Assembly: GCA_018136815.1 (NCBI GenBank) | Contig: CM030934.1 | Location: 5,959,087-6,023,086 of the forward strand | Length of the DNA: 64,000 bases | DNA from: Isochrysis galbana | Lineage: Eukaryota; Haptophyta; Isochrysidales; Isochrysidaceae | Reading direction: 5' to 3' | In this document: in pieces, positions 10,180-19,308 of the stretch | Layout of the letters: every line of letters starts with the position of its first letter | How positions within the stretch are numbered: position 1 is the first letter of the stretch | The notes under the pieces: generated by a model | Told to the model about the DNA's origin: nothing | Databases searched by the model: none | Seen by the model: only the letters and a program-made list of their open reading frames with translations | Position numbers and translations under genes: made by a program

Positions 10180-11679
10180 ATGTCGCTTTCGCCGCCGTCC
10201 TCGCCCTCGCTCAAGCGCGCCTGCCCGCCTTCCTCTGCTGACGGGCTTCAGCCCGTCAGCACCTCTGAAGTCGTCTCCTCCGCCGCGCCTGCCGCCGGCA
10301 TGCATCCTTCCTCATTGCCCTCAGGCCCTATGGGCCATACCAATTCGTCAGGTGTAGAATCCTTCCCGGTGCGTCCCGCGCTGGACGTCTCAATGGGGGT
10401 CACCCCCACCTCTGCAGAGTCGGGCATCATGCCTGCCCTGCCCCCTTTCCTCTCTCCGGACGGTCATCCACCACCACCTTCACAGGGGGAGGTGATGCCC
10501 TCCCTCGCCTCGCCTCCTGATCTCACTGCGGCCCCGCCGCCATCATCTCCGCCTTCGCCGCCGGAGCCCATGGAGGGCAGGTCCAAGCCCGAGTCTTTCC
10601 AGGGTGAAGATCATCCTCTGGAAGGATTCCTCCCCTCTTCTAGCGCATGCCTCGAGGCTCCACCACCCTTACCATCGGACTCGGAGGCCGCCTACGAGCC
10701 CTATCACGCCTCCCTCGAACGCCTCTCGGTCGCCTCGGTCGCCCCAAGTCAGCCGTCTCGTCGTGAAGAGGCCCCGGGCCTGCTGCCCGACTCCCTTCTT
10801 CATCTCTCTCCTTCTCCACCGTCTGCTACGGTCCCGCCGCCAACTTCTTCGGCTTCACCGGGGCTCAACCCCGTCGAGCTGCGCTACATCGAGCTCATGC
10901 AGGCTATGGCCGCACAATTCTCACAGCAGCTCGCCGCGGTCACCAGCGCGATCGAACGGGGCCGACTCCCTCCTGCTCCAGTCCAGGAAGCCAGCCCGCC
11001 TCCACCTCCATCCGATGATGGCGGCGAAGTTGTTTTGCCTCCGCCACCGCCGCTCCCTCGTTCCTCATCGAAATCTAAAAAGCCTCATAAGGACAAGAAG
11101 AAGGACCGCCGCCGCCGCCGCTACAGTCCCTCTACTTCTTCGTCCTCCTCGTCATCGTCCCCGGTTTCTAGCCCGCGTTCATCCAACTCTTCACCGACCA
11201 GCGACTCGGAGTCCGATGGGTCATCCGAGTCTACGGACTCTCGCCGCAGGCCTCGCCGCGCCAAGGGTGGCCACTATACCACTGCGGGCAAAGGTTATCA
11301 TACTAAAGAGGGACGGCCGTCTATGATGGCCCCCGAAGGTTTGCATTCTAATTCTCGCCGATCTCTTCGCCCCCACGCCTCTAAGTCCAAGTCAGGCCAT
11401 CACAGTAGCCGGGAGAGTCGACGTCACACTAAACGCCACGCCGCTCCTCCCGCGGACCCAGCCCTGTCGGATGAGCCGGACATTCTCGAGCAGTGGCTAC
11501 GCCACTATGGGCGCCACGGCAAGGCCTATTCCGATTCCGCTAATGCCCCACTCGAATACCAGGTGATGGCGGCCCGTGAGGTCCCATCTGGTGAGTCCTG
11601 GCATGCTCGCATCATTTACACGACTCGCACTCTAGACAAGTGGAGTTGTCTCGTCCATGTTTCTGCTCGCTGGTGCTGA
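10180..11679 (+). CDS. Gag-like ORF1 of a retroelement relic
   Basis: A 499-residue frame from ATG 10180, the first ATG in the frame; upstream codons are only non-ATG. It is Pro/Ser-rich in the first half, has a predicted helix (LRYIELMQAMAAQFSQQLAA), a basic block (SKSKKPHKDKKKDRRRRR), a long Ser tract, His/Arg/Ser repeats, and a folded-looking tail (DILEQWLRHYGRHGKAYSDS). Proline/serine-rich, basic, nucleic-acid-binding-like composition next to mobile-element sequence suggests a gag/ORF1-type product. No zinc knuckle or reverse transcriptase is visible. It overlaps the next ORF by 23 bases in another frame, which suggests frameshift expression or decay. A non-viral host gene cannot be excluded. 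Confidence 0.5.
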   Translation: MSLSPPSSPSLKRACPPSSADGLQPVSTSEVVSSAAPAAGMHPSSLPSGPMGHTNSSGVESFPVRPALDVSMGVTPTSAESGIMPALPPFLSPDGHPPPPSQGEVMPSLASPPDLTAAPPPSSPPSPPEPMEGRSKPESFQGEDHPLEGFLPSSSACLEAPPPLPSDSEAAYEPYHASLERLSVASVAPSQPSRREEAPGLLPDSLLHLSPSPPSATVPPPTSSASPGLNPVELRYIELMQAMAAQFSQQLAAVTSAIERGRLPPAPVQEASPPPPPSDDGGEVVLPPPPPLPRSSSKSKKPHKDKKKDRRRRRYSPSTSSSSSSSSPVSSPRSSNSSPTSDSESDGSSESTDSRRRPRRAKGGHYTTAGKGYHTKEGRPSMMAPEGLHSNSRRSLRPHASKSKSGHHSSRESRRHTKRHAAPPADPALSDEPDILEQWLRHYGRHGKAYSDSANAPLEYQVMAAREVPSGESWHARIIYTTRTLDKWSCLVHVSARWC

Positions 11680-12220
11680 TGTGGCGACATGTGATTTGTT
11701 TCCTTCCGAAGTCGACTACGTTCCGCACTTCGACGGGGACGCGGATCTCGTCCAAGACCTCGGATGGGACCTGATTATCGCGCACCCGCCGTGCACCTAT
11801 CTCTCGAACGCTGGCTTGAGGTGGATCCATTCCAACCCGCAGCGTATGTCTGGTACGATTTCGGCCGTCGCGCAATTTCGCCGTCGCTTGAACGCCAAGG
11901 CTCCGTTCCTGGCGGTGGAAAACCCGAAGATGCACCACTACGCCAAATCGCTACTCGGAGGTCTCGAAGCCACGCAATATGTCCATCCATGGCAACATGG
12001 AACGGGCCACACTAAGGCTACAGGGCTCTACCTTTCGCCTAGCCTTCCACCGCTCGTGCCGACTTGCATTGTTCCTGGTCGCGAGCACGCTATGGCAAAC
12101 CTCCCCATGTCCCTCTCAGTCGCCGCGCCCCGATTCCCTCTTCCTTGCATCGATCGTCCCTATCGGTCCGTCTCCCCTCTCCCTCTCCCCTCCGGTCCTT
12201 CCTTATCTCTAGACTCATAG
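11657..12220 (+). CDS. DNA cytosine methyltransferase-like domain, mobile-element borne, partial
   Basis: A 187-residue frame with LAGADVATCDLFPSEVDYVPHF, then DLIIAHPPCTYLSNAGLRWI (PPC motif with the cytosine-5 methyltransferase catalytic Cys), AVENPKMHHYAKS (ENP motif) and HTKATGLYLSPSLPPLVPT. This order matches phage and prokaryotic Dcm-like proteins of the 'HPPCTYLS...VENPxMH...TKxTxLWL' type. The last about 50 residues lose similarity (Pro/Ser-rich), consistent with a frameshift. The N-terminal SAM-binding FxGxG is imperfect (LLAGADVA). It overlaps the end of the gag-like ORF in the +1 frame. Probably an inactive or fused accessory domain of a mobile element, in which such domains are known for some DIRS-type and phage-derived elements. 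Confidence 0.65.
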   Translation: MFLLAGADVATCDLFPSEVDYVPHFDGDADLVQDLGWDLIIAHPPCTYLSNAGLRWIHSNPQRMSGTISAVAQFRRRLNAKAPFLAVENPKMHHYAKSLLGGLEATQYVHPWQHGTGHTKATGLYLSPSLPPLVPTCIVPGREHAMANLPMSLSVAAPRFPLPCIDRPYRSVSPLPLPSGPSLSLDS

Positions 12221-13069
12221 ACTTGCATTCTGAGCGATGTCGGGCCTCGCCAGACACCAAACACACAGGGGCCACCCACACAGTCACACCAATCGGGTGG
12301 GCCGCGCGTCGAAATTTCGTCGCAGTCAGCCATCTGCAGACCCCTTTGATTGTTGACGTCTGACGTCACCGCGGGAGCGCCGCCGCCGCCACCACCCCCA
12401 CTTACTGGCCCATCCCCGCCGCCGCTTTCGTCGATGTTTACTACAGGCATAGAGGCTGACTGCCAAAGGCTTTCCGCCTCAACTGCCCACCGGAGGTCGA
12501 CGGACGCCGCGTCGGCTTCGCGGTCTACGGCTTTCCTTGACTTCTATGTCAAGTGTTGCCGAGACCTTGATTTGCGCCTTCGCTGCGCGAGCTCCGCGTG
12601 CCTGGAGCGCTTTTGTCGCGCCGTCGCGCGTCATTTGCAGTACGGAATGATGTCCCATACCGCCTGCCAAGCCCACCACCCAGCGGCAGAAGGTGATATC
12701 TGCTCTGGGTGGTGGGTTCCCGCCAGATGCGCTGTGAGGCGTTCTGGCAGGATCTTCGGCTTTCCTCCTCGCCGTGGCGTTGAGGGCCACGACGTGGCCC
12801 GTCCTGAGGCCGCCCACGGGTCTCACCTCACCGACCAGCGCCGTATCTGGCACTGTCAGAGAGAGCAGGACCGCGAAGGCAGCCTCAACGCGGAGGCTCG
12901 TCAGCCACGCGTGGACGGCCGCGTTGGTGAGCTGGTCCTGGTTCTCGATGCCGAGTTCGAGTGAGGGCGAATCCTGCGAGGGGCGGGTCGGGATGGTCGG
13001 GGTGGGGTCTCTGGCAGCCAGGGTAGCCGCGTGCGCGCGCTTTGAGAAGCTGGGTGGGCTGCGCGGGCA
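12221..13069. other. Junction region between element relics
   Basis: 12350-12430 is rich in GCC/CCG and CCCC. Beyond it the sequence is element-like and on the minus strand reads an open but ATG-less frame of 239 codons (13198-12479) continuous with the family-2 repeat at 13070-13400. No recognisable domain. Confidence 0.35.
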
Positions 13070-13400
13070 ATGATGCCAGTGGGTCAGGGGGTGGTCGGAC
13101 TGTCGGCAGCCCGACACGGCGCTGCATCGGGCGGGAATCAAATGCCGATTGTAGCTTAGATATAAAGGAACCGATCCCCCCGCGGGCGCGACCGCCAATT
13201 CTTTACGGGTAGAGCGTGAGCGCGCGTGACGGAGGGGGAGAGAGGGGGGGCGAATCGCACCATTTCTTGGCGAAGATTTTCGTCGCGTCAGGTAGCCCCC
13301 CCGGGAGGTTTTTTAGTGGGCATCGCGCCACGGTCAAAAAATGCAGCCCAACCCTTAGTACTCGTTAAAAAGCCCCTGTTTGACCGCCCTAGTCTTCAAT
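13070..13400 (-). repeat. Family-2 repeat copy (D subtype)
   Basis: On the minus strand it begins AGGGCGGTCAAACAGG at 13397 and is colinear with 56538-56767 plus 58540-58625, including GGTTCC|TTTATATCTAAGC and the segment around CCCGATGCAGCGCCGTGTCG. It lacks the 1.77-kb insertion present in the 56-kb copy and so acts as the empty site for that insertion. Confidence 0.8.
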
Positions 13401-13579
13401 ATTTGTATACTAAAAAATCGAATTTCGCGTTCGAATTCTTAATATTTATGCTAGGGGCCTATTAGATAGTGACCATATTAGCTGCCTGGGCGCAAAAAAT
13501 ACAGATCAGGGTGCTAATTTGACCTAGTTATGACAAGGTGAAGTCGTTGTCTTTAAGACTACCGGTAGTCTTCGTTGCG

Positions 13580-13660
13580 CCCCTTCAACCGCAGGGGAGG
13601 AGTGGAGGGAGGGGGGGCTCGTGCCCCCCCATGGGCGAACTATGTATAAACTTAGTTGCG
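13580..13660 (-). mobile_element. Hairpin-family 5' fragment
   Basis: The minus strand shows the hairpin at 13657-13638 (one mismatch, loop TTAT), then TCGCCCATG, the G7C/GC7 hairpin and the start of the third hairpin. Similarity ends after about 80 bases. Confidence 0.65.
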
Positions 13661-14252
13661 CGCAAGCTGGCTAGTTATACGGCGCCAACAGCCAGCAGTG
13701 AGCACATGTAGAAAGTCAATAGGGCTCGTGGTCGTATGCTTATGCGCCATGCCCATGCCTGACAACTGCTGTGATGCTTGAGTGCTTGCCGTCGCAAGCG
13801 TGGCTGGGTGGCTTACAACATGCAACGCGCTACAACACACAACGTACAATAAGTACCGAAGAAGACCGGCACGAGAACACAATTGCTGCAGACGTACAAG
13901 CATTAACTGGCCGTGGGTCACCACCCACAACCAACACTGCTGTTCCACCTCTATAACCTACCTGTTATCCCACAACCATAATCATCGCATCTGTGCGGCT
14001 AGTGGCGTCGCCATACAAGTCAAGACGGGAAGTGATCGCTCGCAACACACAGACAAGGACTAGGGGCCACTTGCAGGAGCAATGGTCATGCGAGCCTACT
14101 TACACATTTACCCTCTGGCCCATTCGTCGATCCGCCGGAGAGAGGCCCGGCCTAAGAGGATGTCACGGTTCCTCAAGTTTGCGCAAGACCCGAGCGCCAG
14201 CCTATGCCCTAGCTACGAGGAGGAACATCTTGTTCATGAGCGTCGATCCTTA
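13661..14252. other. Spacer without recognisable gene
   Basis: Unique sequence. Short frames only. Contains the 3' flank of the gene ending at 14253. Confidence 0.4.
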
Positions 14253-15872
14253 CTAAGAAGTATCGGCGTCTAAGATGTTCAGCTCTGAGTCGGCTCGCTT
14301 CATATTCAACGTGTTGCCGAATTCCTCGCCGCCGAGAGTCAGCCATATCTTCTTCCTCTCTGGCCCAGTGCACATCCCCGCAACGGATGCGATGAGGCGT
14401 CCTCGCGTATCAGTCGGCAATCCGACGAGCTGTTGCTCAATAACAACGGCGCGCTCGGGGCCTGAAAGCTGGTCAATATGCTTGCAGTAGTAGCTCTCTC
14501 GTTGGTCCTTTTCCATGTCGCTTGCCTTGCCCGCAACGACGTCCACTGACTCAGCGACGTTCAGCTCGTTGAAGGCGTCTCGCAATATGTACACCTTCTC
14601 GTGCCTAGGGAGCCGCCCGAGCGTCGTCACAATAGCATTTTGCCGCTCAGCGAGCGGCAGATGGGCCAGCATGCCGGACGCGATGTTTGCACGACTGGCT
14701 GGGCTCGAGACCGACATCATGTGGATTAGCTGAGCCTCCCTCTCGTCCTCCGCCATAAGCCGGCCGACCACACCGAAAATTCCGCTTCGGGCATGGTCTG
14801 ACGATCCATCGGCAATCATGGCCCATGCCGCCACGGCGTCGCTGGAAGGCAACCTCAACAGCTCATTCGCCAAGAGTTCTCCGCGCCGCGCCGGCGGTAC
14901 TGATGTGAGGAGCTGACGGATGACCTCTTCCGATCCCACATCCGCTCCGTCCTCTCTTGGATCCTTCATGAGAGCGAGCCCAATCTGCGCGCGATCCGAG
15001 GGGCGCATTGGGCGAGCAGCATCGAGGATCATCTGCGCCCGTTTCTTACGCCTCCTCTCTGCGCGCGCGGCAAGCTCTTCCTCGGCTGGCCGATGCCTTG
15101 ATGTTGTAGCCAACTCAGATGCCTCTGCTACACTAGCCGGCTCGCCGTGTGGTACTCGAGCATCCCGTTGCTGTTCTGCCTTCCCCTCATCACCCGCGCG
15201 TCCCTGCTCAGAATGAGGCTTGAGAGCAGCAGCATCAGCTGGCACATGCTCAAGCTCCTCGTAAGACTGGTCCTTGCTCTCACCAAAGAGGATGGACATG
15301 TCGCTCTGCAGCTTCTTGACGGTCACCTCTTGCTTCCGCACCTGATCTCTCAAGACTTTGATTTTCCCCTCGTAGTGCGCCCGCACCGCCTCGAGAAGCT
15401 CTCCGCGGTCTACCGTGTGCACACGCACCTGGCGCACAAGCTCACAGAAGACGTTTGACCACACCTCATCCGCATGCGCACAGTCACCAGCGTTGAGAGC
15501 TTCGTGGAGCTGACTGGCCATCGTGCGGACTTCTTCCCGTCCGGCCGGCATGTGCTGCGCCACTTTGCCCGGACGCGATTCGGGATCCGGTGTCCACCTG
15601 CCGCTGTAGAAGCGGCTCACCTTGATCTCGGTCGATGTGGGCGAGACGCTCGCCTCACGCATGCGCCGCGGCGAGAGTGAGGCAGGCGGCTGGTGGGGGT
15701 AAAACGCACGGTCAACGCTCGGCTCCCTTGCAGAGGCGAGGCAGTAGCGCTGGGAGCTGGGGCTGTCCCTGGGGCTGACGGCCGGGTGATCGAGCGCAGG
15801 CAGCATCATAGACGGCGGCGGCCTGACGGGCCCCGGCTTGAGCGCCCTCGACGAGGCGGTGTCCACGGGCAT
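14253..15872 (-). CDS. Coiled-coil protein with axonemal dynein light-chain-like helix, unknown function
   Basis: A 539-residue single-exon protein. I place the start at ATG 15872 (MPVDTASSRAL) because everything upstream in the frame is translated CT microsatellite. The N-terminal 100 residues are Pro/Ser-rich. A helical segment (DEVWSNVFCELVRQVRVHTVDRGELLEAVRAHYEGKI split over about 40 residues) has the pattern of the p28/AXDND1/TSNAXIP1-type domain (VFxELxRQV...RGxLLxxVRxxY). A coiled coil with KLQSDMSILFG and a basic/Ala block (RAERRRKKRAQMILDA) follow. About 250 residues of helical repeats end the protein (LPSSDAVAAWAMIADG..., LPLAERQNAIVTTLGRLP..., LVGLPTDTRGRLIASVAG), each about 45 residues with a conserved LP and R. 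Divergent arrangement with CFAP20 supports, but does not prove, a ciliary role. Confidence 0.7.
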   Translation of the reverse strand: MPVDTASSRALKPGPVRPPPSMMLPALDHPAVSPRDSPSSQRYCLASAREPSVDRAFYPHQPPASLSPRRMREASVSPTSTEIKVSRFYSGRWTPDPESRPGKVAQHMPAGREEVRTMASQLHEALNAGDCAHADEVWSNVFCELVRQVRVHTVDRGELLEAVRAHYEGKIKVLRDQVRKQEVTVKKLQSDMSILFGESKDQSYEELEHVPADAAALKPHSEQGRAGDEGKAEQQRDARVPHGEPASVAEASELATTSRHRPAEEELAARAERRRKKRAQMILDAARPMRPSDRAQIGLALMKDPREDGADVGSEEVIRQLLTSVPPARRGELLANELLRLPSSDAVAAWAMIADGSSDHARSGIFGVVGRLMAEDEREAQLIHMMSVSSPASRANIASGMLAHLPLAERQNAIVTTLGRLPRHEKVYILRDAFNELNVAESVDVVAGKASDMEKDQRESYYCKHIDQLSGPERAVVIEQQLVGLPTDTRGRLIASVAGMCTGPERKKIWLTLGGEEFGNTLNMKRADSELNILDADTS

Positions 15873-15937
15873 GGTACGGTGGTGGCGAGTGCGCCGCGGC
15901 GGCAGAGAGAGGAGCGAGAGAGCGTCTGTTCGTCGCG

Positions 15938-15968
<31 letters not shown>

Positions 15969-16126
15969 AGAGAGAGGGAGAGGGGGAGAGAGGGATGTAG
16001 CCAAGGGACAGGGAGAAGAAATGAGAGAAGAGAGAGAGAGAGAGAAACTCTATGTCTTGGGGGCAGAGGAGGGGGCGGGAGAGCGGGAGGGGGGGGGGAA
16101 GACAAGAAGTCTCACCGACTCTCTCC

Positions 16127-16166
<40 letters not shown>

Positions 16167-16385
16167 GGAGAGAGAGGGAGAGAGAGGGAGAGGGGGGAGG
16201 GGGGGAGGGGGGGAGGGGGGGGTTGAGGCGCCGTGGTGAGCATATCCCCCTCCCCCGGCGAGGGGGTGGGGGGGACCTAGGACGGCCCCTTCCCCTCTCT
16301 CTCATCTCTTACTCTCCTCTCTCCTGAAGCTTCTCTCCATCGAGGGCCTACGGCGCAAGCTTGTTCTAGAACGCCCAGGGAGGCC

Positions 16386-16434
<49 letters not shown>

Positions 16435-16747
16435 AGAGGGAGAGGGAGAGAGGGAGGGAGAGGGAGAGAGAGGGAGAGAGAGGGAGAGAGAGAGAGAGAA
16501 GGAGAGGGGAGAGGGAGGAGGAGAGAGAAGGAGAGGGGGGGAGAGAGAGAGAAGGAGAGGGAGAGAGACAAGTGAGCGCCGCCCGGGGGGGAGGGGAGGG
16601 GGGAGGGGAAGCCGAGCCGAGCCGAGCGACGTTACAGCCACCCACTGACCCGCGAGGAGAGAGAGTCGCCTCCATCCCGCCGGAGGGAGGGAGCGTCCGT
16701 GATACCGGAAGGGGGGGGGACGACGACGGAGGGGAGCGGGGCGCGCG

Positions 16748-16778
<31 letters not shown>

Positions 16779-16890
16779 CTTCCCCCTCCCTCCCTCCGCC
16801 AGGACGTTGCTGGGCGAACCAAGCGGTTCCAAAGCGGAGAGGGGTCGGGCTCTGCGGGCGCGCCAGCAGACGCACCCAGCACCGCCAGCC
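15873..16890. promoter_or_regulatory. Shared divergent GA-microsatellite promoter region
   Basis: About 1 kb between two divergent starts, dominated by (GA)n at 15940-15990, 16120-16200 and 16388-16570 and by a G run of about 30 at 16750-16778. It would serve both the minus-strand coiled-coil gene and CFAP20. Long homopurine tracts of this kind can form triplex DNA. A regulatory role is inference. Confidence 0.5.
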
Positions 16891-17920
16891 ATGTTCAAGA
16901 ACACGTTCCAGTCGGGCTTCCTGTCGATCCTCTACTCAATCGGCAGCAAGCCGCTGCAGATCTGGGAGAAGGAGGTACGAAACGGGCACATCAAGCGCAT
17001 CACTGACAATGACATCCAGTCGTCGGTGCTGGAGATCATGTCGACCAACATCTCCACAACGTTTATCACATGCCCTAGCGACGCGAACAAGACGCTGGGC
17101 ATCAAGCTACCGTTTCTCGTGATGATTATCAAGAACGTGCGCTCCGGCTCGCCGCGCCGCCCTTCCCAGCCCCGCCCTGCAGTGGCGCACTATCAATGCG
17201 CAGCGGTCTGTGCTCAGAGCTGGACCAGCGATGCAGACTGCTCTTGCGCCGAGGGACGTCGAGCGCTGACGCGTTGGACTTATCTTTCCGGATAGGGAGC
17301 AATGTTTGCGCAGCGGCTGCATCCACTGCGGCGCTCCTGCACGAGAGATGCATTCAGCACTGGCCCTTGGCTGTTACCCCCCTCTCGCCCCCCCCTTCCG
17401 CAGCTGAAGAAGTACTTCACGTTCGAAGTGCAGGTGCTGGACGACAAGAACGTCCGCCGGCGGTTCCGCGCGTCCAACTACCAGAGCACGACGCGCGTGA
17501 AGCCGTTCATCTGCACGATGCCTATGCGCCTAGACGAGGGGTGGAACCAGATCCAGTTCAATCTCTCCGACTTCACCCGCCGCGCGTACGGCACCAACTA
17601 CATTGAGACTCTCCGTGTGCAAATCCATGCCAACTGCCGTATCCGCAGGATCTACTTTTCCGATCGCCTGTATTCGGAGGAGGAACTTCCGCCGGAGTTC
17701 AAGCTCTTCCTGCCCATCCAGGTTAGCTCACGCGTGTGGTGCCGTCTGCCTGCCCATGCTCTTGTGGCACATGGGCAATCAATCCTGTGCCCTTAGCATG
17801 CGCACATCACACTGCCAGTCCCCCCTCCCTAACCTCTTGACGCAAACTCCGCTGACACTCCGTTTCTACCTTGCTTTTTGGCAGAAGCAGCAGGCTGCCG
17901 CCGCTGCGGCCCAGCAATAG
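16891..17920 (+). CDS. CFAP20: Cilia- and flagella-associated protein 20 (BUG22)
   Basis: Three exons: 16891-17136, 17404-17721 and 17885-17920, with GT-AG introns at 17137-17403 (GTGCGC...CAG) and 17722-17884 (GTTAGC...GGCAG with a pyrimidine tract). They join in phase to a 199-residue protein ([20 protein letters not shown]... ending [11 protein letters not shown]). Near-identity with animal and plant CFAP20 is obvious throughout (for example [20 protein letters not shown] and [20 protein letters not shown]). CFAP20 is a seam protein of the axonemal A-tubule inner junction, also linked to tubulin polyglycylation and to transcription-related nuclear roles. Its presence indicates that the organism makes motile flagella. 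The poly-Ala/Gln tail is lineage-specific. Confidence 0.98.
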
Positions 17921-18539
17921 GGTACGATGCTCTTTTCGGGGTGATGGCGGTACTCGGCACTTTCTTCGGGTGCATTGGGCGGCAGTCATGCGATTGGGGA
18001 TGCCTGACTCCGCAGTTCATTCTAGCCCTCGCCTTCGGTCAGGGAGCAGGATGGCAGCCGAGGGATCCCAGTCGTGCATGGGAGCCATGATTGGGATCGC
18101 TCTAGGGTGCCTGCCCTTGTCCCATGTATCGACGATCACCTAGTGCGTGCTGATGTTTTGGAAGGAGGAGAAGATGGCGGGTTGATTGGATGCTGTGGGC
18201 TCTGCAGCTGGGTGTGATTTTGTGGTTTTGTGGCGTTTGGCTTGAGGGAGTAGAGCAAGGGAGCTCGGCTGTGTAACTATATTAATTTGACACCACTGAT
18301 CAATGCCACTGAAAGGCTAGAGCTTAGTAGAGCTTAGAGTTAGAGTTAGAGGCGCTCATCCGGATGCGGCGGATGGCGATCGTTAAGGTTAAGGCCGCGT
18401 TCCGTCGTTCGTCGTTCCGTCGAGTATGGGCTACGGGCTCGGTATGAGCCGTCAAATGCCCATAGTCTATAATTTGTAGAGTAACGTTGCATAGTTTAAC
18501 ATCATATTGTATATTGTTATTGGCTGAGGATTCAGAACA
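17921..18539. other. CFAP20 3' flank, no gene seen
   Basis: AT-richer than surroundings, with short reiterations (TAGAGCTTAG and GAGTTA around 18310-18350). Ends at a repeat boundary. Confidence 0.4.
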
Positions 18540-18543
18540 TTAA

Positions 18544-18850
18544 CTAGGGCGGTCGCGGTCAAACAGCAAACGCAGCTATTTTCTATTCTAACTTCTATGG
18601 ATGAAAATTGACCAAGTCAAGATTGAGGATTCATTACGAGATTTTTGGATATGGTGACCGGAGAGGTGAAACTAGCGCATATCCGGTGCCCTTTGCCTTT
18701 GGGCCCCAGACCCCACCCCCACGGTAACCCCCACAGCGATGCGTGCAACAAGAAAACGCGCAAGACAGCAAACAGGCCAGATCTCATTTTCGCGGAGCCC
18801 GGAATCTTCAGATCTTCTTCTCTTACGTTCTCTAAGTCCGCGACCCTTGC
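18544..18850 (+). repeat. Family-2 repeat copy (C subtype)
   Basis: Begins AGGGCGGTC...GTCAAACAGC, then TTCTAACTTCTATGG, GACCAAGTCAAGATTGAGG and GATATGGTGACC. It is strongly similar to the reverse complement of 59690-59930 and more distantly to 21024-21240. No ORF; probably a non-autonomous element. Confidence 0.75.
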
Positions 18851-19308
18851 CTTGTGCGGCTTGTAGATTCTAGATGCTGAACCTATTGTTATGATAGGAG
18901 CCAAGGGGGCCTCGAACTCCCCGCTCTGGGGGCCGAGCCCGTTAGTGGCGAATCTCGACCTCTGCCCCTTCGCAAGAGCAAGAGCTGAGCCTCCAACACC
19001 CTGACCCAGACCCTCAGTGAGCGCGGGTCAGGAGCCGCACTCCCTGGCCCACATGGGCCATCTCTCATACTCACCTCCCCTTGCCCTTTATGGTCCTTGG
19101 CCCCGGACACATAGATGCTGCCAAAGCAGGGCTAAGCTACAACATGTGGGTAGCATACGTACGCTCACGTTTGGACACAATTGCCGTGTTTATTCCATAC
19201 ATTCACGTGATCTAGGCTGGAAACGATAATCGCTGATGTGCTGATCGACTCGTTTGCTGCTCTTTGTTTTTGAGAGTTTTCTCTCGCGGACTCCTCATGG
19301 AATCGTAG
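18851..19308. other. Spacer, no gene seen
   Basis: A T-loop-like CTCGAACTCC lies at 18912 in the opposite sense, but no tRNA fold could be drawn. No coding potential. Confidence 0.35.

Noticed and set aside
12479-13198. Minus-strand 239-codon frame as a gene
   Set aside because: No ATG near its 5' end (starts on TTG), and it continues into a repeat without domain signs.
15873-16004. N-terminal extension MATSLSPPLPLSPSLSLSL of the 14.2-kb gene
   Set aside because: It is translated CT microsatellite; the first protein-like start is ATG 15872.
18885-18975. tRNA gene (T-loop-like GAGTTCGAGGC on the minus strand)
   Set aside because: No acceptor stem, D-arm or 5-bp T-stem could be drawn.
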